A stretch of 64,000 nucleotides of DNA from Methylophilaceae bacterium (GTDB lineage Bacteria; Pseudomonadota; Gammaproteobacteria; Burkholderiales; Methylophilaceae): positions 55,177-119,176 of the forward strand of contig JAPKBG010000005.1 of NCBI GenBank assembly GCA_028823485.1, in the 5' to 3' direction. The position numbers were made by a program, and so were the translations under genes. Below are positions 29,435 through 37,622 of the stretch, one piece after another (the stretch's first letter is position 1; each line of letters starts with the position of its first letter). The notes under the pieces were generated by a model. It worked only from the letters and a program-made list of their open reading frames with translations, was not told the origin of the DNA and did no database searches.

Positions 29435-29668
29435 TTAGCCTGGGTGCTTATCAGTGTATGGTAACAATGCTAAGAAACGCGCGCGTTTAACAGCAGATGT
29501 TAATTGACGTTGATATTTAGCTTTAGTACCAGTCATACGTGCTGGAATGATTTTTGCGTTTTCTGAAATGAAATCTTTCAGTAAAGCCACATCTTTATAA
29601 TCAACTTCTGTAATGCCTTCTGCACTAAAACGGCAGTAGCGGCGACGTTTATACATTTCTCTTGCCAT
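29435..29668 (-). CDS. rpsR: 30S ribosomal protein S18
   Basis: A 77-residue basic protein that pairs with S6 on the platform of the small subunit. It contains [16 protein letters not shown] and [20 protein letters not shown], the S18 signature. It lies 11 bp before rplI and 45 bp after priB. Confidence 0.97.
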   Translation of the reverse strand: MAREMYKRRRYCRFSAEGITEVDYKDVALLKDFISENAKIIPARMTGTKAKYQRQLTSAVKRARFLALLPYTDKHPG

Positions 29669-29713
29669 GATAAAACTCCTAATCTTTTTTATATGTTAGA
29701 TATAAATTCTAAT

Positions 29714-29998
29714 TTATATCAGCTCTATATTCTTTATATGCATTACCAGTTGTGTGCTTTTGGCACTGCGCTTAGCTAAAAAACCTAAGGCATTCAGTTT
29801 TGTGCCTAGCTGAATATTCGTTGTGGCTAAGTCACCGATGGCAACCGCTTTTACTTCACATTCTACTTTTCTTTTTAAGCCAGCCTCTTCAATTTCAGAA
29901 ACATGGCCAATCACAAAACTTAACAACGGCAAACCTGCTGGGGTATAACGTAGCGCCTCTAACTGAGTCACTTCTCCGCTAATCGCCAGCTTATTCAC
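29714..29998 (-). CDS. priB: Primosomal replication protein PriB
   Basis: A 94-residue single-OB-fold protein related to SSB that helps PriA restart stalled forks. It opens MNKLAISGEVTQLEALRYTP and keeps the beta-strand pattern LPLLSFVIGHVSE and the C-terminal VMHIKNIELI. It has the expected place between rpsF (3 bp gap) and rpsR. Confidence 0.93.
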   Translation of the reverse strand: MNKLAISGEVTQLEALRYTPAGLPLLSFVIGHVSEIEEAGLKRKVECEVKAVAIGDLATTNIQLGTKLNALGFLAKRSAKSTQLVMHIKNIELI

Positions 29999-30001
29999 TA
30001 A

Positions 30002-30463
30002 TTACTCAGCAGCAGCCTCTGCTTTAGCAGGTGCATCTTTGGCTGGCTCAGCAGCAGCCTCTGCTTTAGCAGGTGCTTCTTTCGCTGGCTCAGCAGCCTT
30101 AGGTGCTGTTTTAGTAGCATCGCCATGCATGACTGATTTAGATTTCTCTTCTCTCATCATTGGGCTAGCATCTGTTTTAGCTGTTTTAGTGCTGAATGTA
30201 ATATGGCGAATAACAGCGTCATTGAATTTGAAACCATGCTCTAGCTCTGCCAAAGTCTCTTGGTCGCATTCGATATTCATTAGCACATAATGTGCTTTAT
30301 GGATTTTGTTGATTGGATAAGCCAGCTGACGACGGCCCCAATCCTCTAAACGGTGAATAGCACCTTTGTTGCCGCTAATCATTGTGCGGTAGCGCTCAAT
30401 CATTGCAGGCACTTGCTCGCTTTGATCAGGATGCACGATAAATACTACTTCGTAGTGACGCAT
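30002..30463 (-). CDS. rpsF: 30S ribosomal protein S6 with repeated C-terminal tail
   Basis: S6 forms a heterodimer with S18. The core (residues 1-100) opens [19 protein letters not shown] and has the S6 motif [20 protein letters not shown]. The tail from about residue 118 is low complexity with two 14-residue repeats of the form AEPAK(E/D)APAKAEAA, making the protein 153 residues against about 125-135 in relatives. The ribosomal role does not need the tail. First gene of its operon with its own promoter and leader. Confidence 0.97.
   Translation of the reverse strand: MRHYEVVFIVHPDQSEQVPAMIERYRTMISGNKGAIHRLEDWGRRQLAYPINKIHKAHYVLMNIECDQETLAELEHGFKFNDAVIRHITFSTKTAKTDASPMMREEKSKSVMHGDATKTAPKAAEPAKEAPAKAEAAAEPAKDAPAKAEAAAE
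30005..30091. repeat. 42-bp tandem repeat in the rpsF 3' end
   Basis: Two copies of a 42-bp unit starting CTCAGCAGCAGCCTC, near-identical, encode the 14-residue Ala-Pro-Lys-Glu repeats of the S6 tail. Such in-frame units can change number by slippage. Confidence 0.85.
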
Positions 30464-30483
30464 GAAATCTCCTTTTGGTTAAA

Positions 30484-30542
30484 GCCACCCAGCAAGCCCT
30501 TTCATGAAGGCAGCAACTAAAATAGTTGCTTCGTGGTGTGGC
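30484..30542 (-). promoter_or_regulatory. Structured rpsF leader, likely S6:S18 autoregulation site
   Basis: In the untranslated leader GCAACTA and TAGTTGC form a perfect seven-pair stem with a three-base loop (30513-30529); an outer stem joins GCCAC-A-CC with GGGTGGC (30542 to 30484). The multi-stem shape just upstream of rpsF matches the position of the known S6:S18-binding leader in other bacteria. The binding motif itself is not proven here. Confidence 0.5.
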
Positions 30543-30562
30543 AAGGTTTATATAAAAGTTTG

Positions 30563-30591
30563 ATTATAGTAAAAAATCTTTTATAAATCAA
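30563..30591 (-). promoter_or_regulatory. Promoter of rpsF-priB-rpsR-rplI
   Basis: TTGATT (30586-30591) and a perfect TATAAT (30563-30568) on the minus strand with 17 bp between. Transcription would start near 30556, before the structured leader. Confidence 0.75.
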
Positions 30592-30652
30592 ATGCTTTAT
30601 TGAAAGCAACCCATTATATCAAGCAAAACGTTACAAAATAAATCAAAATCAT

Positions 30653-30682
30653 TTGTGAGCTGTGCAAAAAGCAGTGCATAAT
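30653..30682 (+). promoter_or_regulatory. Promoter of the SWIB-domain gene
   Basis: TTGTGA (30653-30658) and CATAAT (30677-30682) with 18 bp between, about 78 bp before the chosen start codon, divergent from the rpsF promoter. Confidence 0.5.
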
Positions 30683-30759
30683 AAGCATTCTATACGGATT
30701 ACATGACACACAATAAGCCTTGTAGAACTATTATTAACCAACCAGTAAAAGGATTGAAA

Positions 30760-31086
30760 ATGGCAGAAGCAAAAGGTCTAGCAGTTCCAGTTAAAATGAA
30801 AAGCGAATTAGCAGCAGTTTGTGGCGCGGATTCACTTCCACGTACAGAAATTACAAAGAAAATATGGGACTACATTAAAGCGAAAAAATTACAAACTAAA
30901 TCTGTAAACGGCGCTCCTGAAAATGCGGGTAAATATATCGTTGCAGATGCTACTTTACTTCCTATTTTCCGCAACACGAATTCAACAAGCAAAACAGGTA
31001 AAGTAACAAACCTAACTAACATTAAAGAAGGCGAAACAGTAGACATGATGCAAATGGCTGCTATCGTTGGTGCTAACTTAGCATAA
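30760..31086 (+). CDS. SWIB/MDM2-domain protein
   Basis: A 108-residue protein almost wholly made of a SWIB domain: helix GLAVPVKMKSELAAVCGADS, then PRTEITKKIWDYIKAKKLQ and the typical ending IFRNTNSTSKTGKVTNLTNI. SWIB is best known from eukaryotic SWI/SNF chromatin subunits; bacterial copies occur in chlamydiae and many beta-proteobacteria, where the function is not settled (a nucleoid-related role is a guess). ATG 30760 is chosen because AAAGGA lies seven bases before it; the longer frame from 30703 has no RBS. It has its own promoter and stands alone. Confidence 0.9.
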   Translation: MAEAKGLAVPVKMKSELAAVCGADSLPRTEITKKIWDYIKAKKLQTKSVNGAPENAGKYIVADATLLPIFRNTNSTSKTGKVTNLTNIKEGETVDMMQMAAIVGANLA

Positions 31087-31192
31087 GTTATTGAGTCTTC
31101 GCCCGAACATGGGAAAACTGATAAAATGAGTCATTCAGCGCTTAATATAATTAGCAGCTAATGGCTCATTTTTTCATTTCTAAAAAGCATTA

Positions 31193-31792
31193 ATGAGAAT
31201 ATCTGCCATTCTTTTTGACGTTGGTGGCGTTCTGATTGAACTGAACGGCCTTCCTTCCATTGCCAAGCTATTAGATAGTAATCAGTCGCTTGAAGATATT
31301 TACAAGTACTGGATGGCTGCACCTTCAGTGATTGGTCATGAAACAGGTAAGCTCACGACAGATCAATTTGCTAATGAAGTTGTTAAAGACTTAAAGCTCA
31401 GCATTACGCCTGATGCCTTTATGGAGAACTTTGTCACTTGGATCGTCGGCACATTTCCAGACACCTTTGATTTGCTCGACGCTATCCCAAATACACTAAA
31501 AGTGGCGGCTTTAAGCAATACCAGTCATGCCCATTGGCAAGAAGTAGAAGCCACTGGCCTGACCGATAAAATAGAATACTTATTTTTATCGCATGAAATT
31601 GGTCATTTAAAACCAAGTCCAGCATCCTTTCAGCACGCAGTCGATGGCTTAGGGTTCCCTGCAAAAGAAATCATCTTCTTTGACGATGTCATTGAGAATG
31701 TGCATGCCGCCAATGCGTTTGGCTTAAAAGCCCACCAAGTTTTAAACCCCACACAAGCAAAAGCCATTTTAAACCAATACAAACTCTTATAA
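31193..31792 (+). CDS. HAD-superfamily hydrolase (phosphatase, IA type)
   Basis: A 199-residue HAD-like protein with motif I LFDVGGVLIE at residues 8-17 (nucleophile Asp9-type), motif II ALSNTS near 102, motif III lysine in HLKPSPASF and motif IV FFDDVIENV near 163. A small helical cap is inserted after motif I. The pattern resembles YihX-type sugar-phosphate phosphatases; the substrate cannot be told. It lies between the SWIB gene and metY. Confidence 0.85.
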   Translation: MRISAILFDVGGVLIELNGLPSIAKLLDSNQSLEDIYKYWMAAPSVIGHETGKLTTDQFANEVVKDLKLSITPDAFMENFVTWIVGTFPDTFDLLDAIPNTLKVAALSNTSHAHWQEVEATGLTDKIEYLFLSHEIGHLKPSPASFQHAVDGLGFPAKEIIFFDDVIENVHAANAFGLKAHQVLNPTQAKAILNQYKLL

Positions 31793-31870
31793 CCCACACA
31801 CTGCTTGCATCTACTAGGCAGGCATTATAAGCTTCTGGCACGAGTAAAATGATTATCACTGGGAGCAAGT

Positions 31871-33145
31871 ATGAAACTAGAATCTTTAGCACTACATCAC
31901 GGGTACACATCTGAAGCGACAACAAAAGCAGCAGCAGTACCGATTTATCAAACCACTTCTTATACTTTTGATAACACCCAGCATGGCGCTGATTTGTTCG
32001 ATTTAAAAGTCCCTGGCAATATCTACACCCGCATCATGAACCCAACCACCGATGTACTAGAACAGCGCGTTGCGGCGATGGAAGGTGGCATTGCAGGCCT
32101 GGCGTTAGCTTCAGGTATGGCAGCGATCACCTACTCTATTCAATGTATTTGTGAAGTTGGCGACAATATTCTAAGTACCAGTCAGCTTTACGGCGGTACT
32201 TATAACTTATTTGCCCATGCCTTCCCTAGACAAGGGATCGAAGTACGTATGCTGTCGCATGATGATTTTGAAGGCTTTGAAAATGCCATTGATAGCAAAA
32301 CCAAAGCGATTTTCTGCGAATCTATTGGCAATCCAGCAGGCAATATCGTTGATATTCAAAAACTATCAGAAATCGCCCATAAGCACGGCATTCCAGTCAT
32401 TGTTGATAACACGGTAGCAACACCCTACTTATGCAAACCGTTTGAGCTAGGTGCTGATATTGTTGTGCATTCACTCACTAAGTATATTGGTGGCCACGGA
32501 ACTTCGATTGGCGGCATGATTGTTGATTCTGGTACGTTCGACTGGGTCGCGAATAAAGACCGTTTCCCAGCACTCAATGAGCCAGACCCTTCCTATCATG
32601 GTGTGGTTTATACCGAAGCACTTGGTGCTGCTGCTTATATTGGCCGCTGTCGTGTTGCGCCACTGAGAAACACAGGTGCAGCCATTTCTCCAATGAATTC
32701 ATTCCAAATTCTACAAGGCTTAGAAACATTAGGCCTGCGTATGGAGCGCCATTGTGAAAACGCGGAGCAATTAGCAACTTACCTACAAAATCACCCTAAA
32801 GTGAGCTGGGTCAATTACGCAGCATTAGCAGGCAGCGAATATAACGCAACTTGCCAAAAAATCACCGGCGGTAAGGCCTCTGGCATTTTGAGCTTTGGCA
32901 TTAAAGGCGGCGCGAAAGCTGGCGAGCAGTTTATTGATGCGTTGGAAATGATCTTGCGCTTAGTGAACATCGGTGATGCCAAGTCACTAGCGTGCCACCC
33001 TGCCTCTACCACTCACAGACAACTGAATGAAGAAGAGCTAGCCAAAGCAGGCGTCAGTACTGACTTAGTCAGAATATCTGTTGGGATTGAAAATATTGAC
33101 GATATTGTGGCAGATGTGACGCAGGCATTAGATAAAGTCTCTTAA
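31871..33145 (+). CDS. metY: O-acetylhomoserine sulfhydrylase (aminocarboxypropyltransferase)
   Basis: A PLP enzyme of the Cys/Met metabolism family (424 residues) that makes homocysteine directly from O-acetylhomoserine and sulfide. The PLP lysine is in HSLTKYIGGHGT; IYTRIMNPTTDVLEQRVA, ALASGMAA and VDNTVATPYLCKP are the family landmarks. The long form with the C-terminal GDAKSLACHPASTTHRQ is typical of MetY rather than MetB/MetZ. GGGAGCAAGT lies just before the ATG. Confidence 0.94.
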   Translation: MKLESLALHHGYTSEATTKAAAVPIYQTTSYTFDNTQHGADLFDLKVPGNIYTRIMNPTTDVLEQRVAAMEGGIAGLALASGMAAITYSIQCICEVGDNILSTSQLYGGTYNLFAHAFPRQGIEVRMLSHDDFEGFENAIDSKTKAIFCESIGNPAGNIVDIQKLSEIAHKHGIPVIVDNTVATPYLCKPFELGADIVVHSLTKYIGGHGTSIGGMIVDSGTFDWVANKDRFPALNEPDPSYHGVVYTEALGAAAYIGRCRVAPLRNTGAAISPMNSFQILQGLETLGLRMERHCENAEQLATYLQNHPKVSWVNYAALAGSEYNATCQKITGGKASGILSFGIKGGAKAGEQFIDALEMILRLVNIGDAKSLACHPASTTHRQLNEEELAKAGVSTDLVRISVGIENIDDIVADVTQALDKVS

Positions 33146-33176
33146 TCTGACAGTGTCTTAAAAGCAAGCCAAGTGA

Positions 33177-33308
33177 TTATTGTGCCAACAGTATAATAAT
33201 CACGATTGCCAATACCAACGACACACCCTTCCAAAAAGTAACAGGGTAACGCCTAGAATCTGGTAGTTTTTTGAAAAAAATAATCATGGTCTTAAAGCCT
33301 TTATGCAT
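33177..33308 (-). CDS. Possible small membrane protein, 43 residues
   Basis: A short frame between metY and the DUF4202 gene, opening MHKGFKTMIIFFKKLPDSRR, then YPVTFWKG and a single hydrophobic helix VSLVLAIVIIILLAQ at the end. The ATG at 33308 has GGGTGGAGC just upstream, a good ribosome site. Positively charged N-terminal half and a C-terminal anchor suggest a tail-anchored inner-membrane peptide. I recognise no family; a chance frame is possible. Confidence 0.45.
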   Translation of the reverse strand: MHKGFKTMIIFFKKLPDSRRYPVTFWKGVSLVLAIVIIILLAQ

Positions 33309-33402
33309 GAAGCTCCACCCTATGCTTCATACCCATCAACTTATTTGATGCAAGTCAAAATTTCACCTTTTAACAAACTGACGAAACCATTAGAATGGGC
33401 AC

Positions 33403-34002
33403 ATGGCAGAACAAACACGCTTTAATGACACCATCGCCAGTTTTGATGCGATGAACGCACAAGATCCAAATCTACTCACGATTGACGGCAAACAGAAGCC
33501 CAAAGAGCTGGTGTATGCACAACGACTCAGTGAAATGCTAGCGCGTTATGCACCTGGAGCTTCAGAAGCTCTTAATCTCGCCACGCGTGCGCAACATATC
33601 CAACGTTGGGTATCGCCGCGCAGCGATTACCCGATGACTAAACCGGGTTATATGCAGTGGAGTAGCAACTTAAAAAAGCACCATGCTGAAGTCGCAAGTA
33701 AAGTCATGCAAGAACACGGTTATGATGCTGAGGCTATCCAACAAGTCGCTAGCTTGTTACAAAAAAAAAACCTACGTGCCAATGCAGATACACAACCCCT
33801 GGAAGACGTGATTGTCTTAGCATTTTTAGAACACGATTTGGATGCTTTTGTAACGAAATATAGTGACTATATTGAAGAAAAGTTTTTAACCTTCTTGCGT
33901 AAACCCTATATGAAGATGTCAGACAAAGGCCGGGCGGTAGCTTTATCATTAATTACCATTCCAGAGCACTTGTTACCAGTGGTACTCAAGGCCGTTGGGT
34001 AA
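33403..34002 (+). CDS. DUF4202-family protein
   Basis: A soluble, mostly helical 199-residue protein: RFNDTIASFDAMNAQDPN at the N-terminus, then LATRAQHIQRWVSPRSDYP, LKKHHAEVA and a central LEDVIVLAFLEHDLD. The conserved His/Arg-rich HIQRW and DVIVLAFLEHDL segments match DUF4202, whose layout is reminiscent of HD-type hydrolases, though no activity is known to me. Its end overlaps the helicase start by 8 bp, so both are probably made together. Confidence 0.8.
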   Translation: MAEQTRFNDTIASFDAMNAQDPNLLTIDGKQKPKELVYAQRLSEMLARYAPGASEALNLATRAQHIQRWVSPRSDYPMTKPGYMQWSSNLKKHHAEVASKVMQEHGYDAEAIQQVASLLQKKNLRANADTQPLEDVIVLAFLEHDLDAFVTKYSDYIEEKFLTFLRKPYMKMSDKGRAVALSLITIPEHLLPVVLKAVG

Positions 34003-35545
34003 ACCAACACCATCAGCTGCCGGTCAGCAAGGCAGCTTTAACCAATATACCCAGCGCTTTCCGCTAGCTAGAAAGCTGAACCGTCAGCACCACTTTTATC
34101 TCGGACCTACTAACTCGGGCAAGACTTACCATGCGCTGAATGCCTTAATCGAAGCTAAAACAGGCGTTTACTTAGCGCCGTTACGCTTATTAGCCATGGA
34201 AGTACGCGATCGACTGGTGCAAGCGGGCGTGCCTTGTAATTTAATTACGGGTGAAGAGCGAATTGTTATGAAAGGCGCACAGCATACGGCTTCTACTATA
34301 GAGATGATGCATAGCACCAAAGCCGTTGATGTCGCAGTGATTGATGAGATTCAAATGCTGCAAGATCCTGATCGTGGTCAAGCGTGGACAGCAGCGTTAA
34401 TTGGTGTGCCCGCTAGACAAGTCTTCGTTTGTGGCTCCAATGCGGTCACAGCGCTTTGTACTAAGGCGCTGGGCGTATTAGATGAGCCGTACGAAATCAC
34501 TTATCTAGAACGTAAAACACCACTGATATTTGAAGATAATAGCCTTTGTGGTACACGCTATAGTAAGCCAAAGCTGAAAAACCAGTTACAGAACGGCGAT
34601 GCAGTCGTTGCTTTTAGTCGAAAAGATGTACTCACCCTAGCCGCAAGATTTCGCCATTGGGGTTACAAAGTAGCCAGTATCTACGGCGCTTTATCTCCAG
34701 AAGTGAGAAGGCACGAGTCAGAGCGTTTTTTATCTGGAGACGCAGATATTTTAGTCGCCACCGATGCCATTGGCATGGGGCTTAATTTACCCATCAGACG
34801 CGTCATCTTTGCCAATATTCACAAATTCGATGGCATTGCATCAAGACCACTCAATGCAACAGAAGTCAGACAAATTGCAGGCCGCGCCGGGCGTTACGGC
34901 GTGTATGAAAGAGGCTATGTGAATGTGCTAGAAGATGACGAACAAATCCATATTGAACACATGCTTAATGTCGATGATACTGCCACCATTTCTCGCCTAC
35001 CAATATCAATACAAATTGATGATTTAGAATTGATAATTAACAAACTAAATACTAATCGTTTAGCCGAATGTATTGCCTATTTAACGGAGCACCATCACAG
35101 CCAAGATGCACTATGCGAAAGTAGTTCCGCTGCCGCACAATATACACAAGCTTTGATTGTGGACGAAGTCGCGCCTAATATGGCTTTTAAAGACAAATTC
35201 GCCCTAGCCTGCGCCCCGCTCTCCATTCAAGTGCCGATAGAGAAAGATTACTTTATTCAATGTATCCAAAGCATCTATACGGATAAAGAACACCCAGTAC
35301 CATTTGCGCCTAATTGGTTGAATGGTGTCAGTGAAAAGCACTTGCAGGAGGCTGAAGTACTGAGTCAGCATATTAGTTTGTATGCATGGTTAAATTATAA
35401 GTTTCCGACGATATTCACTGAACGGGAAGCGATTCCTGCACTTAGAAGCAAAGTGGCTGGTTATGTGAAACAGGCTTTGTTAACCCAGAAGGGATATGGA
35501 GATACGAGTCGAGAGGTTGAGTTAAATATGGGGAGTGGTCGCTAG
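33995..35545 (+). CDS. SUV3-type DExH-box RNA helicase
   Basis: A superfamily 2 helicase of 516 residues close to mitochondrial SUV3. Walker A GPTNSGKT is at residues 37-44, followed by YLAPLRLLAMEV, the DEIQM box, a motif SAT-like GSNA, and QIAGRAGRYG (motif VI). The C-terminal part resembles the SUV3 C-terminal domain. SUV3 unwinds RNA for the degradosome in mitochondria; a role in RNA turnover is inferred. The start is TTG at 33995, overlapping the DUF4202 gene; MGKPTPSAAGQQGSF is probably a flexible head. The bacterial forms are not widespread, which suggests a lineage-specific function. Confidence 0.88.
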   Translation: MGKPTPSAAGQQGSFNQYTQRFPLARKLNRQHHFYLGPTNSGKTYHALNALIEAKTGVYLAPLRLLAMEVRDRLVQAGVPCNLITGEERIVMKGAQHTASTIEMMHSTKAVDVAVIDEIQMLQDPDRGQAWTAALIGVPARQVFVCGSNAVTALCTKALGVLDEPYEITYLERKTPLIFEDNSLCGTRYSKPKLKNQLQNGDAVVAFSRKDVLTLAARFRHWGYKVASIYGALSPEVRRHESERFLSGDADILVATDAIGMGLNLPIRRVIFANIHKFDGIASRPLNATEVRQIAGRAGRYGVYERGYVNVLEDDEQIHIEHMLNVDDTATISRLPISIQIDDLELIINKLNTNRLAECIAYLTEHHHSQDALCESSSAAAQYTQALIVDEVAPNMAFKDKFALACAPLSIQVPIEKDYFIQCIQSIYTDKEHPVPFAPNWLNGVSEKHLQEAEVLSQHISLYAWLNYKFPTIFTEREAIPALRSKVAGYVKQALLTQKGYGDTSREVELNMGSGR

Positions 35546-35581
35546 CATTGGTTTAGCGCTTACACTGGTTGTGATATCTAC

Positions 35582-36459
35582 TTAATAACCTAACAAAGGG
35601 TAAAGCTTGCCTTGGCGTATGCTTTGATTAGCCCGTTCTATCATGCCATCTTGCATCCATTTTGCAATAATCTTGCGAATAATGGGCCTGACTTGTTGCT
35701 CACGCATACCAGCTTTAAGCCTAGAATGATAGAGTAATTTAAGCAGCAAACCATCTAGCCAGTTAATAATTCATTCGGACTGTTATCGTTAAAGATAGAC
35801 GGGTATACGCTGTCTGAGTCATTTAGCAACCCCAACACTTGTGTAATTTCCTCGACGATACAAGTCACCAAACTGCGGTGCATTTTCGCTTGGTCTACCG
35901 GTATGATCACCACCGCTTGACTAATTTCACCATGCTCCCCTAGGCTAAAATTAGCCATGCATACCGTATGATGAATATGCGCCAAGGACCGCTCCCCCAT
36001 ATACCGCAGAATATCAGCCGCCCATCGGTCTTGATTGCTTAAAATTATTTTGATATTGGCTTTTTTTGGATTCTCTTCAAAGGCAACATCGTGCCCAATA
36101 ATCACTGCCACATGTTGCAAATGCATGCTGATGAGATTTGCATAAAGCGGATCCTTAGGCACGCTATAAATCAACTGCACACCAATCGGCTGTTGCCATC
36201 GTCGCAATCGGTGTGTCATTTGATCATATTCATTATTTAAAGCAATATCGACAAAAGACTGTTCGATATAGTCTGGCTGTTGCCAACGTGCCAATGCTGT
36301 TTCGCTTATTGCCACAGTGGAACATAGCATCGCACTAGAAGCCAAGGTGATGATATAAAACATCGCACGTAAGTGTTTCAGGCTAGTGTTATCGCGATGA
36401 TCATTTGGCATGGCTTTATTGTGCAGGATATTGCACACGTGGGCAACATGGTATTGCAC
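35582..36459 (-). pseudogene. Frameshifted DUF2927 secreted protein gene
   Basis: The main frame (36459 to 35755) gives a protein with a signal-like segment (MFYIITLASSAMLCSTVA...), then a DUF2927 domain: CIVEEITQVLGLLNDSD and YPSIFNDNSPNELLTG, where it meets a TAG. In the frame one base over, the family sequence continues without loss as LDGLLLKLLYHSRLKAGM, REQQVRPIIRKIIAKW and ends LYPLLGY at 35582. DUF2927 proteins normally have LLT..D.LLL.LLY.PRLK.GM here, so one base has been lost near 35755. This is either a true frameshift or a sequencing error. The start may be the internal ATG at 36411. Confidence 0.8.
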
Positions 36460-36470
36460 ACCCTACTTGA

Positions 36471-36925
36471 CTGCCGCGCGAACCAGACGACATCAAAACG
36501 CCTGACGGCAAAACCGTCGGTCGTCACGAAGGGTTGATGTTTTACACTTTATTTCAGGGCTAAGGTTTAAAAATCGGTGGTAGCCGTGATAGCAATGGCG
36601 AACCTTTGTTTGTGGCGGCTAAAAAGATGGCTAAAAACGTGTTGACTTTAGTGCAAGGCCATGAGCATCCATTGCTATTAAGTGATGAATTAGCCGCAAG
36701 CCAACTCACTTGGATAGACAATGAAGCGCCTATGGCTAACTGGATGTACGCGGCTTAAACACGTTATCGTCAGCCTGATGCGCCTAGTGAAATTGACCGT
36801 TTAACGGCAGAAGAAGTTGAAATTAAATTCGGCCAAAAACAGTGGCAGTCACGTTAGGGTAATCTGCGGTGGTCTACGAAAGTAATGTTTGCTTAGGCTG
36901 CGGCATCATTACTGGAACTATTTAA
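36471..36925 (+). pseudogene. mnmA: C-terminal relic of mnmA (tRNA 2-thiouridylase)
   Basis: One plus-strand frame reads [30 protein letters not shown], then TAA, GLKIGGSRDSNGEPLFVAA, VLTLVQGHEHPLLLSDELAA, SQLTWIDNEAP and, after another TAA, TRYRQPDAP, KFGQKQWQSR, TAG; after a shift VVYESNVCLGCGIITGTI ends at 36925. These are the landmarks of MnmA's C-terminal half (GLMYYTLGQR, GHEHPLL, TRYRQPD, CLGGGII). At least three stops and one frameshift; the ATP-binding N-terminal half is gone. MnmA thiolates U34 of tRNA Lys/Glu/Gln; an intact copy should exist elsewhere. Confidence 0.9.
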
Positions 36926-37014
36926 ATTAAGGGTTAAGTCATATTCATCGTGTTATTTTAAAGATGTAGTGTAAACACATAGTGTTATACTAGATTGATT
37001 ATTGAATAATTTAA

Positions 37015-37353
37015 ATGACCCATATAAATATGGCGTATATACTTAAAGATGCTCAAGGACTTATTATTGCCTCAAGTGCAGAACAAAATTCACCTGAAGC
37101 GAGTGTTGAAAATTGGCAATTCGTTGAGAGTAACACTCCAGAATATATTGATTTTTTAGAGAGATCAATACTCGAAGCCGACTCTTTTAGGAAGAGTGAC
37201 ATTGAATTAGCTCGGGTACTGGAAGATTTAATTTCACTACTAATTGATAGAAATATTATTCGATTTACCGACTTTCCACGTGCAGCACAAAGACGCCTGA
37301 ACGATAGACAATCTATGCGTATTAAAACCGAGCTCTCAAAACTGGTGGATTAG
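37015..37353 (+). CDS. Small conserved protein (annotated elsewhere as 'tryptophan synthase beta-like')
   Basis: A 112-residue protein starting MTHINMAYILKDAQGLIIAS, with an acidic middle and the conserved SDIELARVLEDLISLLIDRN, then IIRFTDFPRAAQRRLNDRQ. The LARVLEDLI...IRFTDLP pattern is found in a widespread proteobacterial family of unknown function that databases mislabel as tryptophan-synthase-beta-like. No catalytic motif is visible. Start could be the second Met (37030). It follows the mnmA relic, about 90 bp on. Confidence 0.7.
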   Translation: MTHINMAYILKDAQGLIIASSAEQNSPEASVENWQFVESNTPEYIDFLERSILEADSFRKSDIELARVLEDLISLLIDRNIIRFTDFPRAAQRRLNDRQSMRIKTELSKLVD

Positions 37354-37384
37354 AACTAAGATATTATGTACTAGGTCTTATATA

Positions 37385-37573
37385 TTGAGACCTTTGCACG
37401 AAGCAGGCCACTTCCCAGCAAACCCTGTGTTAAATGTGATAATACAGACTGTGTAATTTAGCTGAGAATTAACATCATAGCCTAGAAAAACACTCATAAA
37501 TATGTCAATTTAGATTTTAAAAGTGAAAGCTGACCAAAGTGCGATGATTAATTGCTTCGTGCAAAGGCCTCAA
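37385..37573. mobile_element. MITE-like element with 21-bp inverted ends
   Basis: TTGAGACCTTTGCACGAAGCA at 37385-37405 is matched in inverse orientation at 37553-37573 with one mismatch. The 189-bp element has no coding capacity and is AT-rich inside. The ends beginning GAGACCTTTGCA resemble those of IS5-group elements in proteobacteria, so it may be moved in trans by such a transposase. I see no clear target-site duplication. Confidence 0.7.
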
Positions 37574-37622
37574 GCCCTCCTTTAAGTCGCAAGTCAGTAT
37601 AAATCAAAAAGCTTGGCATTAA

